A DNA stretch of 64,000 bases, from NCBI RefSeq assembly GCF_013204825.1, contig NZ_JABMKV010000002.1:434001-498000 (forward strand). Reading direction: 5' to 3'. Source of the stretch: Pedobacter boryungensis (lineage in GTDB: Bacteria > Bacteroidota > Bacteroidia > Sphingobacteriales > Sphingobacteriaceae). Numbering within the stretch: position 1 is the first letter of the stretch; each line of letters opens with the position of its first letter. The notes beneath the pieces were generated by a model. That model had not been told where the DNA came from. It made no database searches and saw only the letters and a list, made by a program, of their open reading frames with translations. Shown piece by piece: positions 45,662 to 54,901 of this stretch. The position numbers and the translations under genes are program-made.

Positions 45662-46342
45662 TTATTTGCCTTGAGAGGCAGCTTCTTTTTTCAATTGATC
45701 ATTTGCAACAATTACAATCTCAACTCTACGGTTAGCAGCTCTACCTTCTTCAGTTGCGTTATCTGCAATTGGTTCAGCAAAACCTTTACCAATAGTAATT
45801 AAACGAGATGATGGTACACCTTGAGAAACAGCATACGCTTTAACAGCAGCAGCTCTTTTTTCAGATAAACCCATGTTGTATTGTTCAGTACCACGGCTAT
45901 CAGTATGACCAATAACTTTAATATCGGTACCTGGATATTGATTTAATGAACTTGCTAAAGATTGGATATTTTGTTTAGCAGCATCTTTTAAAGCAAACTT
46001 ATCAAAGTCGAATAAAATACCACTATCAAATTTTACAATAATACCTTCACCTTCACGAATAACTTCTGCATTAGGTATTGCATTTTGTATTTCTGCAGCT
46101 TGTTTATCCATACGTTTACCGATAAAACCACCAGCAGTACCACCTACCGCGGCCCCAATAATAGCGCCAACAGCCGTATTACCTGCTTTTTTACCAATTA
46201 TACCACCAATAACACCACCAGCAGCAGCACCAATACCTGCGCCTTTTTGTGTGTTAGTTAAACTGTCGCAACTTTGAAAAGTCATTGCACCTAATGATAA
46301 GGCAATACTTAATGTAGCTATTTTGAATTTTGAAGTCATCAT
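45662..46342 (-). CDS. OmpA-family lipoprotein with glycine-zipper region
   Basis: From ATG 46342 the 226-residue protein has a lipobox signal (AMTFQSC), a glycine-zipper region (GAGIGAAAGGVIGGIIG and AIIGAAVGGTAGGFIG) likely to insert into or span the membrane, and a C-terminal OmpA domain with the peptidoglycan-binding NxxLSxxRA pattern (YNMGLSEKRAAAVKAY) and NRRVEIVI. It tethers the outer membrane to the cell wall. A longer start 18 codons upstream is less likely because the lipobox would be too far in. Confidence 0.92.
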   Translation of the reverse strand: MMTSKFKIATLSIALSLGAMTFQSCDSLTNTQKGAGIGAAAGGVIGGIIGKKAGNTAVGAIIGAAVGGTAGGFIGKRMDKQAAEIQNAIPNAEVIREGEGIIVKFDSGILFDFDKFALKDAAKQNIQSLASSLNQYPGTDIKVIGHTDSRGTEQYNMGLSEKRAAAVKAYAVSQGVPSSRLITIGKGFAEPIADNATEEGRAANRRVEIVIVANDQLKKEAASQGK

Positions 46343-46498
46343 TTTAGTTATATTTTTAGTTAATAAAATGAGATATTCAAAGGTAATGCCAATCATAACT
46401 TAGTTTTAGATTAAACTATGAATAATAATTTTATCGACTGTATTACTGTGTTTTAACTTATAACGCTACACAATTTAAATTAATTGATACAAAAATAA

Positions 46499-46540
46499 AT
46501 GGTCAACTTGATCCCACAACTTGGGTATCAAATTGACCAT
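46499..46540 (-). terminator. Long hairpin after the ABC ATPase gene
   Basis: The outer arms at 46499-46512 and 46527-46540 pair with one mismatch, and CCCA/TGGG pair inside. It begins 25 bp beyond the ATPase stop codon on the minus strand and is followed by a T-rich tract. Confidence 0.7.
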
Positions 46541-46564
46541 AATACTATACAATTGTTACAAAGT

Positions 46565-47260
46565 TTATTCAGAGAAATAGGCTTCTAATTCCTTTAATGA
46601 ATTTTCATCTGTATGAAAATCTTTAATGACTAATCCTTTTTCTAATAAAATAATACGATCACAAACATCAGTTACATGATTTAAGTCATGACTTGAAATT
46701 AATGTGGTTAAGCGATGTGTGCTCTTTAAAGATTTAATCAAACTCTTAAGCCTAATCTGAGTAGTTGGATCTAAATTAGCAAATGGCTCATCTAATACTA
46801 AAAGCTCGGGCTTTTGCATCAGTGCTGCTGCAATTCCTATTTTATTTTGGTTTCCTTTAGAGAAATCTCTAATGTATTTACCGCGATTTAAAATCTCACC
46901 ATTAAAAAACTCTTCATACTGCTTTAAGTAATCGGCAACATGGGCTACACTTAAATTATGCAGGCTTCCTATAAAAGTGAAGTATTCTTCAGGTGTTAAA
47001 TAATCTATTAAAAAACCTTCATCTAAATAAGAGGCTGTATAATCTTTCCAATGGTCGTTTTCAGAAACATTTTGATCTTTTGATAATACTTCGCCACTAT
47101 CAGGTCTAATTAAGTCAAGCAACATTCTAAAAAGAGTAGTTTTACCAGCTCCATTATTTCCAACCAAACCAATAGTTTCGCCTTCACGAATATTAAGGTT
47201 ATTGATGTCTACTACGGTTCTGCCTCCGTAAGTTTTCTTTAATTGTTTAAATGTTAACAT
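46565..47260 (-). CDS. ABC transporter ATP-binding protein (DUF5687 partner)
   Basis: The 231-residue protein has Walker A GNNGAGKTT, signature FSKGNQNK (a variant of LSGGQ), Walker B LLVLDEPFANLD and switch His in ISSHDLNHV. It begins 3 bp after the DUF5687 permease stop, forming a two-gene exporter typical of Bacteroidota. The substrate is unknown. Confidence 0.92.
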   Translation of the reverse strand: MLTFKQLKKTYGGRTVVDINNLNIREGETIGLVGNNGAGKTTLFRMLLDLIRPDSGEVLSKDQNVSENDHWKDYTASYLDEGFLIDYLTPEEYFTFIGSLHNLSVAHVADYLKQYEEFFNGEILNRGKYIRDFSKGNQNKIGIAAALMQKPELLVLDEPFANLDPTTQIRLKSLIKSLKSTHRLTTLISSHDLNHVTDVCDRIILLEKGLVIKDFHTDENSLKELEAYFSE

Positions 47261-47263
47261 ATC

Positions 47264-48736
47264 TTATTCTCTAAAGCCTTCGGCTATTTTATAACGTTGT
47301 TTTTCAAATCTTTTAACTAATAGGTTAATCCAGAAATTACGCATTAAAAGAGTAATTAAACCAAACAATGCAATTGCGGCTAAACCATAATAAGGTTTAT
47401 TCATTATCCCGAATGGAACGTAAATTAGAATTGGAATTAAAATAAAAGGTAATCCTAAAATCCACTGCGTGGCACCTACACCTTGCCAATTAAAACTTGC
47501 GCTTTTGGTAATATCTAAGCGTTTATAATTTAATGTAGCAAAATATAATACAATTACTGTAGCAAAGCCGATATTATATAAATAGGCTGCTAAATGAAGT
47601 AAAAGTAATTTATAACTCATGAAACCATAAAAACTAGCTAGTATGGTAATAATGGTACAACTAATGGTAAACAGTAAAAATTTAGCTTTAATGAAATTTT
47701 TAAAATCAATTTTATTCACTAATAATCCATCAAAGTGAGTGCTTTGCCAAGCAAACATAAATTGACCGTAAGATATAATTGATATACCAGTCATAAACAC
47801 AGCTGCAAAAAGCATTTTCCCAAATTCATCCTTAGCAATCATTGGGGCCTTGTAAAAAATAAAGCCGTAAGCTAAGAAAGCTAAACCCATAAAAATAGAA
47901 CCTCTAGAGCGTTTATGACGAAGAATTAATTTCAATTCCAACGCGGCTAATTCTCCCACTCTTCCAAAACGATTAAGGAAGGCATAATCTGTACTTACTT
48001 TCTTTTCATCTTTAGTACTCAATTCCTCTGTATATAAATTTTCACGGAGGTATTTAGAATTAATTACAAAAATCAGCACTGCGGCTAAAGTAAAAATTAA
48101 TGCTAAAAATGGATATTTAGCGATGGTGACAAATATGAAATTTGAAGCATTTCTCACCGAAATAATTTGGTAATAATCTAGAGCGGCTAATGCGGCAACC
48201 AACCCTATTATTGCAATAAAATAGGCAAAACTATTAATGGATTTACGTTTGAAATATAAAACCAAATAATTATTAAATATGACTAGGGAAATAATAGACA
48301 GCACATACATTAACGAGGTTAGTGCCCCGAAAGTGCCTCCAATTTTAATCACACTAAAAGGAATAAATATAAAAAGTGGTAGTAGATTGAAGAATGAAAA
48401 GAGCGATTTGATATTTAAAAAATTAACTATCGTTTTTTTAGGAATATTTAAATGCAAATAAGGTACGATACTTAGTGTTGGCAGTTCTTGCATTTGTGTA
48501 CGAACAGCAAGATCAAACAAGGAGTAGTACAAAATGAAGCCATTAAAAACTGTAATTACATTTTGCCCCGGAAAAGCTTTTCCAATAAAAAAAGCCATCC
48601 CGAAACCAGCTACAATAGCAATGGCTAAAAAGTAAAGCATAAAAAAACCAAGTAGAATTTGAGCGGCAATACTGCCAGCTTTGTTTCGGCTGCGCCAAAA
48701 ATCTTTCCATTGGTGGTTTAAAAAAATAGATAGCAT
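47264..48736 (-). CDS. DUF5687-family ABC permease
   Basis: The 490-residue protein has about twelve hydrophobic helices and the opening FLNHQWKDFWRSRNKAGS characteristic of DUF5687 proteins, with a central cytoplasmic loop (LALELKLILRHKRSRGS). It pairs with the ATPase downstream. It follows rarA by only 1 nt, so the three may share a transcript. Confidence 0.88.
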   Translation of the reverse strand: MLSIFLNHQWKDFWRSRNKAGSIAAQILLGFFMLYFLAIAIVAGFGMAFFIGKAFPGQNVITVFNGFILYYSLFDLAVRTQMQELPTLSIVPYLHLNIPKKTIVNFLNIKSLFSFFNLLPLFIFIPFSVIKIGGTFGALTSLMYVLSIISLVIFNNYLVLYFKRKSINSFAYFIAIIGLVAALAALDYYQIISVRNASNFIFVTIAKYPFLALIFTLAAVLIFVINSKYLRENLYTEELSTKDEKKVSTDYAFLNRFGRVGELAALELKLILRHKRSRGSIFMGLAFLAYGFIFYKAPMIAKDEFGKMLFAAVFMTGISIISYGQFMFAWQSTHFDGLLVNKIDFKNFIKAKFLLFTISCTIITILASFYGFMSYKLLLLHLAAYLYNIGFATVIVLYFATLNYKRLDITKSASFNWQGVGATQWILGLPFILIPILIYVPFGIMNKPYYGLAAIALFGLITLLMRNFWINLLVKRFEKQRYKIAEGFRE

Positions 48737-48737
48737 A

Positions 48738-50018
48738 TTAATAGTTGTATTTGTTTTTCCAATTTTGTTTTAGTTTTTCTCTTAACTTTTCTTCTGCCGG
48801 ATTTTTACCGGGATCATATAATTTAGTTCCACTCAATTCTTCAGGCATATACTCCTGTGGAGAGAAATTACCTTCATAACTATGCGAATATTGGTAATCT
48901 TTTCCATACCCTATGTTTTTCATCAACTTTGTTGGTGCATTTCGAATATGTAATGGGACTGGCAAATTACCAGTTTGTTTCACTAAAGCCTGTGCTTTAT
49001 TTATAGCTTCATAACTTGCATTGCTTTTAACGCTTGATGCTAAGTAAGTTACGCATTGTGAAAGTATTATTCTAGCTTCTGGATAACCAATTACATTTAC
49101 TGCCGTAAAACAATTATTTGCTAATAATAGTGCATTTGGATTGGCATTACCGATGTCTTCAGATGATAAAATTAATAACCTACGAGCAATAAATAAAGGA
49201 TCTTCACCACCTTCAATCATTCTGGCTAGCCAATAAACCGCTGCATTTGGATCGCTACCACGAATGGATTTAATAAAAGCCGAAATGATATCATAATGCT
49301 GTTCCCCAGCTTTATCATATAATGCTAAATTTTGTTGCGCATGGGCAAGTACACGCTCATTAGTTAATTCAATTTTACTGCCACCAATACCGTTAATAGC
49401 AATTTCTAAAACGTTTAATAACTTGCGAGCATCGCCGCCAGATAAACGAATTAAAGCTTCGTGCTCTTTAATTTTGATGTTTTTTTCTTTCAAAACAACA
49501 TCTTTCTCAATAGCAGTTTGCAGTAATCCAACTAACTCATTTTCACTTAATGCCTGTAAAATATAAACCTGACAACGCGATAGTAAAGCGGATATGACTT
49601 CAAAACTCGGGTTTTCTGTTGTGGCACCAATTAAAGTAACTAAACCACGCTCTACTGCACCCAATAAACTATCTTGTTGACTTTTGCTAAATCGATGAAT
49701 CTCATCGATAAATAAGATGGGTAAACCTAAAAAGCTGTCTTTTAAAGCTGCTGCTTTATCAATTACATCTCTAATATCTTTAACGCCAGAATTAATAGCG
49801 CTTAGGTTAAAAAATGGTCGATCTAAACTTTGAGAAATAATATAAGCTAAAGTAGTTTTGCCCACTCCTGGAGGCCCCCAGAAAATCATGGAAGGTAGTT
49901 GACCACTTTCTATTGCTTTGCGTAAAACTGCGTCTTTGCCAACCAAATGTCTTTGCCCCACGTATTCATCCAGATTTTGAGGACGCATCCGTTCGGCTAG
50001 TGGTGGTAGGTTTTGCAT
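48738..50018 (-). CDS. rarA: Replication-associated recombination protein A (RarA/MgsA)
   Basis: The 426-residue protein has the AAA+ clamp-loader-like core: LAERMRPQNLDEYVGQRHL, Walker A GPPGVGKTT, Walker B LFIDEIHRF, sensor 1 IGATTENPSF, and the C-terminal tetramerisation domain with SIRGSDPNAAVYWLARM. It works at stalled replication forks. A near-consensus TACCTTTA lies 3 nt before the ATG. Confidence 0.95.
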   Translation of the reverse strand: MQNLPPLAERMRPQNLDEYVGQRHLVGKDAVLRKAIESGQLPSMIFWGPPGVGKTTLAYIISQSLDRPFFNLSAINSGVKDIRDVIDKAAALKDSFLGLPILFIDEIHRFSKSQQDSLLGAVERGLVTLIGATTENPSFEVISALLSRCQVYILQALSENELVGLLQTAIEKDVVLKEKNIKIKEHEALIRLSGGDARKLLNVLEIAINGIGGSKIELTNERVLAHAQQNLALYDKAGEQHYDIISAFIKSIRGSDPNAAVYWLARMIEGGEDPLFIARRLLILSSEDIGNANPNALLLANNCFTAVNVIGYPEARIILSQCVTYLASSVKSNASYEAINKAQALVKQTGNLPVPLHIRNAPTKLMKNIGYGKDYQYSHSYEGNFSPQEYMPEELSGTKLYDPGKNPAEEKLREKLKQNWKNKYNY

Positions 50019-50127
50019 AGTTAAAGGTAAGAAATTTATGAATGCACATTAAAAATCATAACAGCTAAATATCATATTAGTTTAGAAACGATAAATAATA
50101 TTATTTTTGATTATCAATCTGCTCATC

Positions 50128-50955
50128 ATGACATATCTGAATAAGAATATTAATCTAAAAGAAATTGCGAAGGAAAAACATGAAGAATATGTAAAAGCGT
50201 GGCCTTTCCCAAATATTGTGATAGATGATTTTTTTGATGAAGATTTTTTGACAAAGGTATTGCATGAGTTTCCAGACCTTTCGATTAAAAAAAATATTAA
50301 TGTTTTTGACAATGTAAATGAAAAGAAATTGGGTGCAAAAGGGGAATCGGATTTTGGAGCAAATACTAAGTTACTTTGCCATTATCTTAATTCTCAACCA
50401 GTTTTAGAGTTTTTGCAAGAACTTACTGGAATAAAGGAAGTTTTACTGCCAGATCCGTATTTTTATGGAGGTGGGTATCATGAAATCAAACCTGGGGGAT
50501 ATTTGAAAATCCATGCGGATTTTAACAAACACAACACAACAAACTTAGATAGAAGAATTAATCTGTTGGTTTATTTGAATAAGGATTGGGAAGAAAGTTA
50601 CGGTGGGTTTTTTGAACTTTGGGATGAAAGTATGGAAAGTGCCCAAAGAAAGTTATTGCCGATATTTAATCGTGTCGCAATATTTTCTACTACAGACTTT
50701 TCTTACCATGGACATCCGGATCCACTTACTTGCCCACCAAATAGGAGTAGAAAATCAATTGCATTATACTATTATACTAATGGACGACCTGCTATTGAAT
50801 TAAATGATGATGGTCATAGCACCCTATTTGTAGGTAGAAAAGGTAAATTAAATGATGTAGCTCCACCAAAAATGCTAGTGCCAAAATTAGTAAGTGCGGT
50901 AAAAAACATTACCCCACCTATTATTTTCAATCTTTTAAAAAGGCTAATTAAGTAA
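50128..50955 (+). CDS. 2-oxoglutarate/Fe(II)-dependent oxygenase, prolyl 4-hydroxylase-like
   Basis: From ATG 50128 the 275-residue protein has the double-stranded beta-helix with HADFN (first His and Asp iron ligands), a distal His in FSYHGHPDPL, and the 2OG-binding Arg in RKSIALYYYTN. The N-terminal FPNIVIDDFFDEDFL is usual for these oxygenases. The group is often found near glycan or surface modification genes, but none are adjacent here. A TTG start seven codons upstream was not used. Confidence 0.88.
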   Translation: MTYLNKNINLKEIAKEKHEEYVKAWPFPNIVIDDFFDEDFLTKVLHEFPDLSIKKNINVFDNVNEKKLGAKGESDFGANTKLLCHYLNSQPVLEFLQELTGIKEVLLPDPYFYGGGYHEIKPGGYLKIHADFNKHNTTNLDRRINLLVYLNKDWEESYGGFFELWDESMESAQRKLLPIFNRVAIFSTTDFSYHGHPDPLTCPPNRSRKSIALYYYTNGRPAIELNDDGHSTLFVGRKGKLNDVAPPKMLVPKLVSAVKNITPPIIFNLLKRLIK

Positions 50956-50956
50956 A

Positions 50957-52177
50957 CTACCCAACACTTGGCTTTGGTTTCTTCTTAAAAAACTTCTTTT
51001 TCTTAACGCGAGGCTTATGTTCAGCAGTAGCTGGTTCATCTTTTGGTGCTTCGCCTAAACTTTCAGGCAAAGGCATTCTATCTATTTGCCGCTCAATTAA
51101 CTTCTCAATGTTGGCAAGCTTGCGTTTATCTTTATTGTTAACTAAAGTGATGGCCGTTCCTGTTGTTTCTGCTCTTGCTGTTCTACCAATTCTGTGTATA
51201 TAGTCTTCAGGATCTTGAGGTGCATCGTAATTTATCACTAAGTCAATGCCGGTTACATCAATACCTCTGCTCAAAACATCGGTGCCAATTAACACATCTA
51301 GTTTGCTATTTTTAAAATCGAGCATAATTGCCTCACGATCTTTTTGATCTAAGTCGCTATGAAAAGCAGCGGCTTTTAAGCCTATTTTCTTGAAAACCTT
51401 ACCCAACTCTTTTACTTTTTCTTTTCGCCCTGCAAAAACAATAATACGTTTATAATTGGCAGATTTAAGTATTTCCGTTAGTAAAGGAACTTTCTGATCA
51501 TCAAAAACTAGATACACTTGCTGATTAATACCTTCTGCAGGTTTTGATATTGCCAAACTTATCTGCTCAGGTTCATTTAATAAAGTGGCTGCCAGTTTTC
51601 TAATTTTTGGAGGCATGGTAGCCGAAAACAATACAGTTTGTCGTTTTTGTGGTAAGTAGCCAACAATTTTCATAATGTCATCATAAAAACCCATGTCTAA
51701 CATTCTATCAGCTTCATCTAAAACTAAATATTCTAATTTATCCATCTTTAAAACACCAGATGATAAATGAGAAATTAACCTGCCAGGTGTAGCAATAATA
51801 ATATCAACTCCCTCACGCATTGAGCGTTTTTGCTGTTCGTAAGCTACGCCATCACCGCCGCCATAAACCGTTAATGAACTAATATTGGTAAAATAGGAAA
51901 GTGCTTCAACCTGTAAATCTATCTGCTGAGCTAATTCTCTAGTTGGTGTTAATATGAGTACTTCGTTGTGGCGTTCGTGTTTTTGTGTTAACAAATTCAT
52001 TATTGGCAATAAAAAAGCACCCGTTTTGCCAGTACCAGTTTGCGCACAGGCAATTAAATCTTTTTTAGCTAAAATAAGCGGAATAGCTTGCTGTTGTATA
52101 GGCGTGGCGTTTTTAAAACCCATTGCCAATAAACCCTCTAAAAGCTCAGGGTTAAAATTAAAGTCTTTGAAATTCAA
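50957..52177 (-). CDS. DEAD-box RNA helicase (RhlE-like)
   Basis: The 406-residue protein has the Q motif (FKNATPIQQQAIP), motif I AQTGTGKT, II DEAD, III SATMP and the C-terminal RecA motifs (FHSDLDQKDRE, HRIGRTAR). A basic tail (PRVKKKKFFKKKPKPS) follows, as in RhlE-type cold-shock or ribosome-assembly helicases. The start seems to be TTG at 52177, since the Q-motif segment begins right there and no ATG lies close upstream. It abuts the oxygenase gene with 1 bp between the stops. Confidence 0.94.
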   Translation of the reverse strand: MNFKDFNFNPELLEGLLAMGFKNATPIQQQAIPLILAKKDLIACAQTGTGKTGAFLLPIMNLLTQKHERHNEVLILTPTRELAQQIDLQVEALSYFTNISSLTVYGGGDGVAYEQQKRSMREGVDIIIATPGRLISHLSSGVLKMDKLEYLVLDEADRMLDMGFYDDIMKIVGYLPQKRQTVLFSATMPPKIRKLAATLLNEPEQISLAISKPAEGINQQVYLVFDDQKVPLLTEILKSANYKRIIVFAGRKEKVKELGKVFKKIGLKAAAFHSDLDQKDREAIMLDFKNSKLDVLIGTDVLSRGIDVTGIDLVINYDAPQDPEDYIHRIGRTARAETTGTAITLVNNKDKRKLANIEKLIERQIDRMPLPESLGEAPKDEPATAEHKPRVKKKKFFKKKPKPSVG

Positions 52178-52509
52178 TGTTTATATGGTAAATATAGGGT
52201 GTAATTTACCTTAAATTAAGGCGAAAAACAAATTTGTCAATTTAAGTGCCTGTCATAAAAGTATTTGTTTTGTTGGCATAATTAAAATTGGGAGATGGGA
52301 GCAATGATAAAGTTTTTAAGTTACTATTTGTAGTTGCTAGGTTATTGCTTGCAGTTGCTAGGTTACTGCTTGTAGTTGTTAGGTTACTGCTCGTAGTTGT
52401 TAGCTTACTATTCGTAGTTGCTAGGTTACAGCTTGTAGTTGTTGGTCTCATGGTTATTAAAGGAAAAAAGCAGTTGATTAAAACTTCAACTGCTTTAAAT
52501 GGTTCGAAT
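52178..52509. repeat. Intergenic region with six tandem 21-bp repeats (52320-52445)
   Basis: Six consecutive 21-bp units with the consensus GTTACTGCTTGTAGTTGTTAG and a few substitutions each occupy 52320-52445. Because 21 is a multiple of three, both strands are open: minus reads heptads such as TTTSSNL, plus reads LLLVVVR. Neither reading has a sound start or resembles a known protein, so I treat it as a minisatellite. No other gene is seen in these 332 bp. Confidence 0.8.
52467..52496 (-). terminator. Terminator of the 52510 gene
   Basis: AAAGCAGTTGA (52467-52477) pairs with TCAACTGCTTT (52486-52496) over 8 nt. On the minus strand it is followed by a T run, 13 bp beyond the stop codon. Confidence 0.75.
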
Positions 52510-53256
52510 TTACACCCTTACATGGGTAAAGGTTAATCCAGATATTTGCTTGTATTGTGAGCTGGTAGGGCCAAATACTGATTTGATATAGAGCTTTACA
52601 TCTGATGCAGTAGCTACCAGACCTGTTTCTTTGTTGTATAGCACTTCATTGCGGGCAATTCTGGCATTGCTTAAACCCGTATTCTGGTTAACTACACTGT
52701 CGTTTTTAGCTTTAAGGTCATTGTATTGGGCTGTTAGTGTAGCTACCTTTAATTCGGTTTCGTTGGGTGTGTATTGTGGGATAGATGCTAATAGCTGGAT
52801 TTGTTTATAGAAGTTATCTAATAGGTTATCGTAACTTAATTGAGCGGTTGAAATTTGGTTTACTACTTTTCCTTCGGATAATAGGGTTTTTTTTTCTTCT
52901 TCGCTTAGTATAGCCGTTGCTCTTTTGCCTTGTAGTTTTCTGTGGTTAGTTGTTGCATTATCTATAACTTGTTGTGGGGTATCGGTTGCTTTTAGGGAGT
53001 TGATGATTTTTGTGCTAAGCTTACTTAGTGGTTCGAAAGCAATTTCGCGAATGGCTACTGCGTTGCTGTGGGCTGGCAAGAGTTGATTGATGTTGTTAAT
53101 GGTGTCTTTTGCTTGTTTGGCTTTTGCTTGTAGGTTGCCTAAATGGATGGCAATTTTGGATGGGTTGTAGGTTGCACCGTATGCTTTTACAAAGGAGATT
53201 AGTGTTTGGAAGTTTGCTTCGTTTTTGGCGTGGCCTGTTTCATTGGTTGAACTCAT
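52510..53256 (-). CDS. Unrecognised helical protein of 248 residues
   Basis: The protein has no signal peptide or membrane helix. It is predicted by eye to be helical, with polar heptad-like stretches (LQAKAKQAKDTINNINQLL, then LTAQYNDLKAKNDSVVNQN). I cannot name a family; similar proteins of about 250 residues occur in Bacteroidota as lone hypothetical genes. Codon use appears somewhat different, with fewer AT-rich codons than its neighbours. It is flanked by a minisatellite and a repeat-rich intergenic region, which suggests an accessory gene. Confidence 0.65.
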   Translation of the reverse strand: MSSTNETGHAKNEANFQTLISFVKAYGATYNPSKIAIHLGNLQAKAKQAKDTINNINQLLPAHSNAVAIREIAFEPLSKLSTKIINSLKATDTPQQVIDNATTNHRKLQGKRATAILSEEEKKTLLSEGKVVNQISTAQLSYDNLLDNFYKQIQLLASIPQYTPNETELKVATLTAQYNDLKAKNDSVVNQNTGLSNARIARNEVLYNKETGLVATASDVKLYIKSVFGPTSSQYKQISGLTFTHVRV

Positions 53257-53710
53257 AATTTTTATTTTTAATGGTTAATAGTATTATTAATTAAAATCAA
53301 GGTATGAATTAACAGGGTTTAAGTTTATAGTCTTTTTGGGGGGGAGATGATCGCAAAGCGCAGGAGTTGTTGGCTTGTAAGAAGCTATAAGCTCGCACTA
53401 GCTGAGTGGTTTTGGCTTCCGTTCCGTTGGCTTCAGCCAACGGCAATGAAACAAAAGAAGCCAACGGCAATGAATTTTATGGTTATGTTTTATGTTCTTT
53501 AAACCTGATAGGAACAACAAAGGATTCTCGATTTATCGAGAATCCTTTGTATTAACGGTTGTTAAAATTTTATTTATGGTGTGCCTGCCCTTCACAGGAT
53601 TTAAACCTGTTGAATAAATTTAATATTTCTTGTTTATTATGTATTTGAAACTCTCATTTTAAATGATAAGCCCTTACGAAATCATGTTTTACCACTTCAG
53701 ACAACATGTA
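53257..53710. repeat. 454-bp repeat-bearing intergenic region
   Basis: No gene is seen. It contains a G7 run (53338-53344), the perfect 9-bp stem CCGTTGGCT/AGCCAACGG (53424-53443), a direct repeat AGCCAACGGCAATGAA (53435-53450 and 53459-53474), the perfect palindrome at 53517-53550, and the left copy of a 27-bp element (53569-53595) repeated exactly at 59101-59127. These structures sit at the left border of the cassette array. Confidence 0.6.
53517..53550. terminator. Perfect 34-nt palindrome, probable bidirectional terminator
   Basis: ACAAAGGATTCTCGAT at 53517-53532 is perfectly inverted at 53535-53550. It is downstream of gene B3 on the minus strand and has an AT-rich tail. Confidence 0.6.
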
Positions 53711-54484
53711 TTATTTTAAATTTAATTTTTTGCTATCTTCCTCAAACTTTTTAAAAATATCCAAATATTTCTTAGGTTTTTTTTCAACTACAATTTTCAT
53801 CTCATGAAAAAACTCCCTTCTAGGCACTGCTATATCTGGCAATAATACTCCTTTTGGTATCTCATTACATATTCCAAGAATTTTAAAAAGTTTGCTTTTG
53901 TTTTGTTTATCAAACTTTTCTGAGAGTGAAAAGGGAATATCTTTCATGCTTTTATCGTAATACCTATAGATCGAATCCACCTGTCCTATTTCAAGTTTCA
54001 TGGCATATTTTTCTATTTTTATATTCCCTTTTTCGATAACAGCTAAAGGTTTACCGATGTCGGAATCAAAATTCTTGGCACTACTGCTTTTTTTATAAAA
54101 CGACAATGTCTCCCATAAACTGTCGGCATTAAAAGGCTTGCCCGAGTCAGTATTGATTTTTTCAAAATCATATTCAATTCCACTTTTCTGATTTTTCTTT
54201 TTGATAAACACTGTATGCAAGGTATCAATGCTTTTCACCTTTTCATCTATGCTTTCCCCGTTGCTATTTTTTATATACTCCAAGTTTAAATGATGTAAAG
54301 GTTGTATATACAGTTCCATGTCATTGTAAAAAACTAAGCGAGCGCTATTATTTATAGTAAGCATCATACCGTCAGGTTGCAAACCCATCCCGCTTGATCT
54401 TATATTTAGAATGATTAATTTGTCCTTTTGCATGGAACAAGAACTCACAAATAAGAATAATATTATACATAGGCTTTTTATCAT
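53711..54484 (-). CDS. Lipoprotein B3, partner gene of tail cassette A3
   Basis: The 257-residue protein has a lipobox signal (FLFVSSC). Its C-terminal half is clearly related to B1 (57013): here DSIYRYYDKSMKDIPFSLS and SKLFKILGIC, there DTIYRSFDKGMKDLDFSFS and SKLYKTRFVQF, and both end with a FEKFEEDSKKLNLK-like helix. N-terminal halves are more diverged. I do not recognise a family. It lies 20 bp after truncated cassette A3. An immunity or chaperone-like role for the tail is inference from this arrangement. Confidence 0.7.
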   Translation of the reverse strand: MIKSLCIILFLFVSSCSMQKDKLIILNIRSSGMGLQPDGMMLTINNSARLVFYNDMELYIQPLHHLNLEYIKNSNGESIDEKVKSIDTLHTVFIKKKNQKSGIEYDFEKINTDSGKPFNADSLWETLSFYKKSSSAKNFDSDIGKPLAVIEKGNIKIEKYAMKLEIGQVDSIYRYYDKSMKDIPFSLSEKFDKQNKSKLFKILGICNEIPKGVLLPDIAVPRREFFHEMKIVVEKKPKKYLDIFKKFEEDSKKLNLK

Positions 54485-54504
54485 GGCAATGTGCTATTGG
54501 CTTT

Positions 54505-54777
54505 TTACAAAGTTAACATCCCAATTAGCATAATTCTCCAAATATGCTGATTCGTATCCATTTCTTCGGGTGACATACTAGTGTGAGAAATGCTAGAAAC
54601 AAGCCATCTTGTACCAATAATCTCAGGTTCAATTTTTATCTTCTCATGGCTTTTGAATTTTAAATCCGCACTATTAACCTTGTAACAATACCAAGATACA
54701 TTAACGATCTTCTGTTCACTTGAACTCTCTTCTATTGTTGCACCTATCGGCGTATCATCAGCTTCCACAATCCACAA
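54505..54777 (-). pseudogene. Truncated tail cassette A3 (no head)
   Basis: The reading frame starts near ADDTPIGATIEESSSEQKIV and follows the A1 tail to THTSMSPE, then diverges and stops after 90 residues. DNA 54671-54766 differs from A1 58084-58179 at only about 4 of 96 positions. The signal peptide, the N-terminal part and the Cys-rich linker of A1 are absent. After SPEE another frame (NGYESAYLENYANWD...) looks more protein-like, so a second lesion is possible. It is followed by B3. Confidence 0.7.
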
Positions 54778-54901
54778 TTTTATTAATTTAACGTTTTAAT
54801 TTTTGCTGTCTTTTTTAAATTTCCAATAATCTCTGTATATATAAGTAATATTTACACCTAATTTTAGTTCAAGTTGTTTCATCGTTAAAACGGGGCTATT
54901 C
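54778..54901 (-). other. Spacer between gene X and cassette A3 with a 28-codon frame
   Basis: A short frame at 54796-54882 reads MKQLELKLGVNITYIYRDYW and ends KFKKDSKN. It may be the remnant of another tail or partner, since similar aromatic-rich motifs end the A-type tails. Close to A3, ATCCACAATTTTATTAA resembles the flank element found after B1 and the DUF4197 gene. It is too short to call a gene. Confidence 0.3.

Noticed and set aside
52320..52445. CRISPR-like array
   Set aside because: The 21-bp units are contiguous, without spacers, and no cas gene is present.
52242..52536. Two opposite reading frames (69 and 82 codons) across the 21-bp repeats
   Set aside because: They exist only because the repeat length is a multiple of three. 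No promoter or homology was seen, and they overlap the terminator of the 52510 gene.
53571..53710. Short protein end (KSCEGQAHHK and stop) in the repeated 27-bp element as part of a gene
   Set aside because: Upstream frames are short and interrupted by stops in both copies; treated as a repeated flank, not a gene.
54505..54600. Alternative frame at the end of A3 (NGYESAYLENYANWD...) as an independent gene
   Set aside because: It is only about 23 codons long and lacks a start; mentioned as a possible second lesion in A3.
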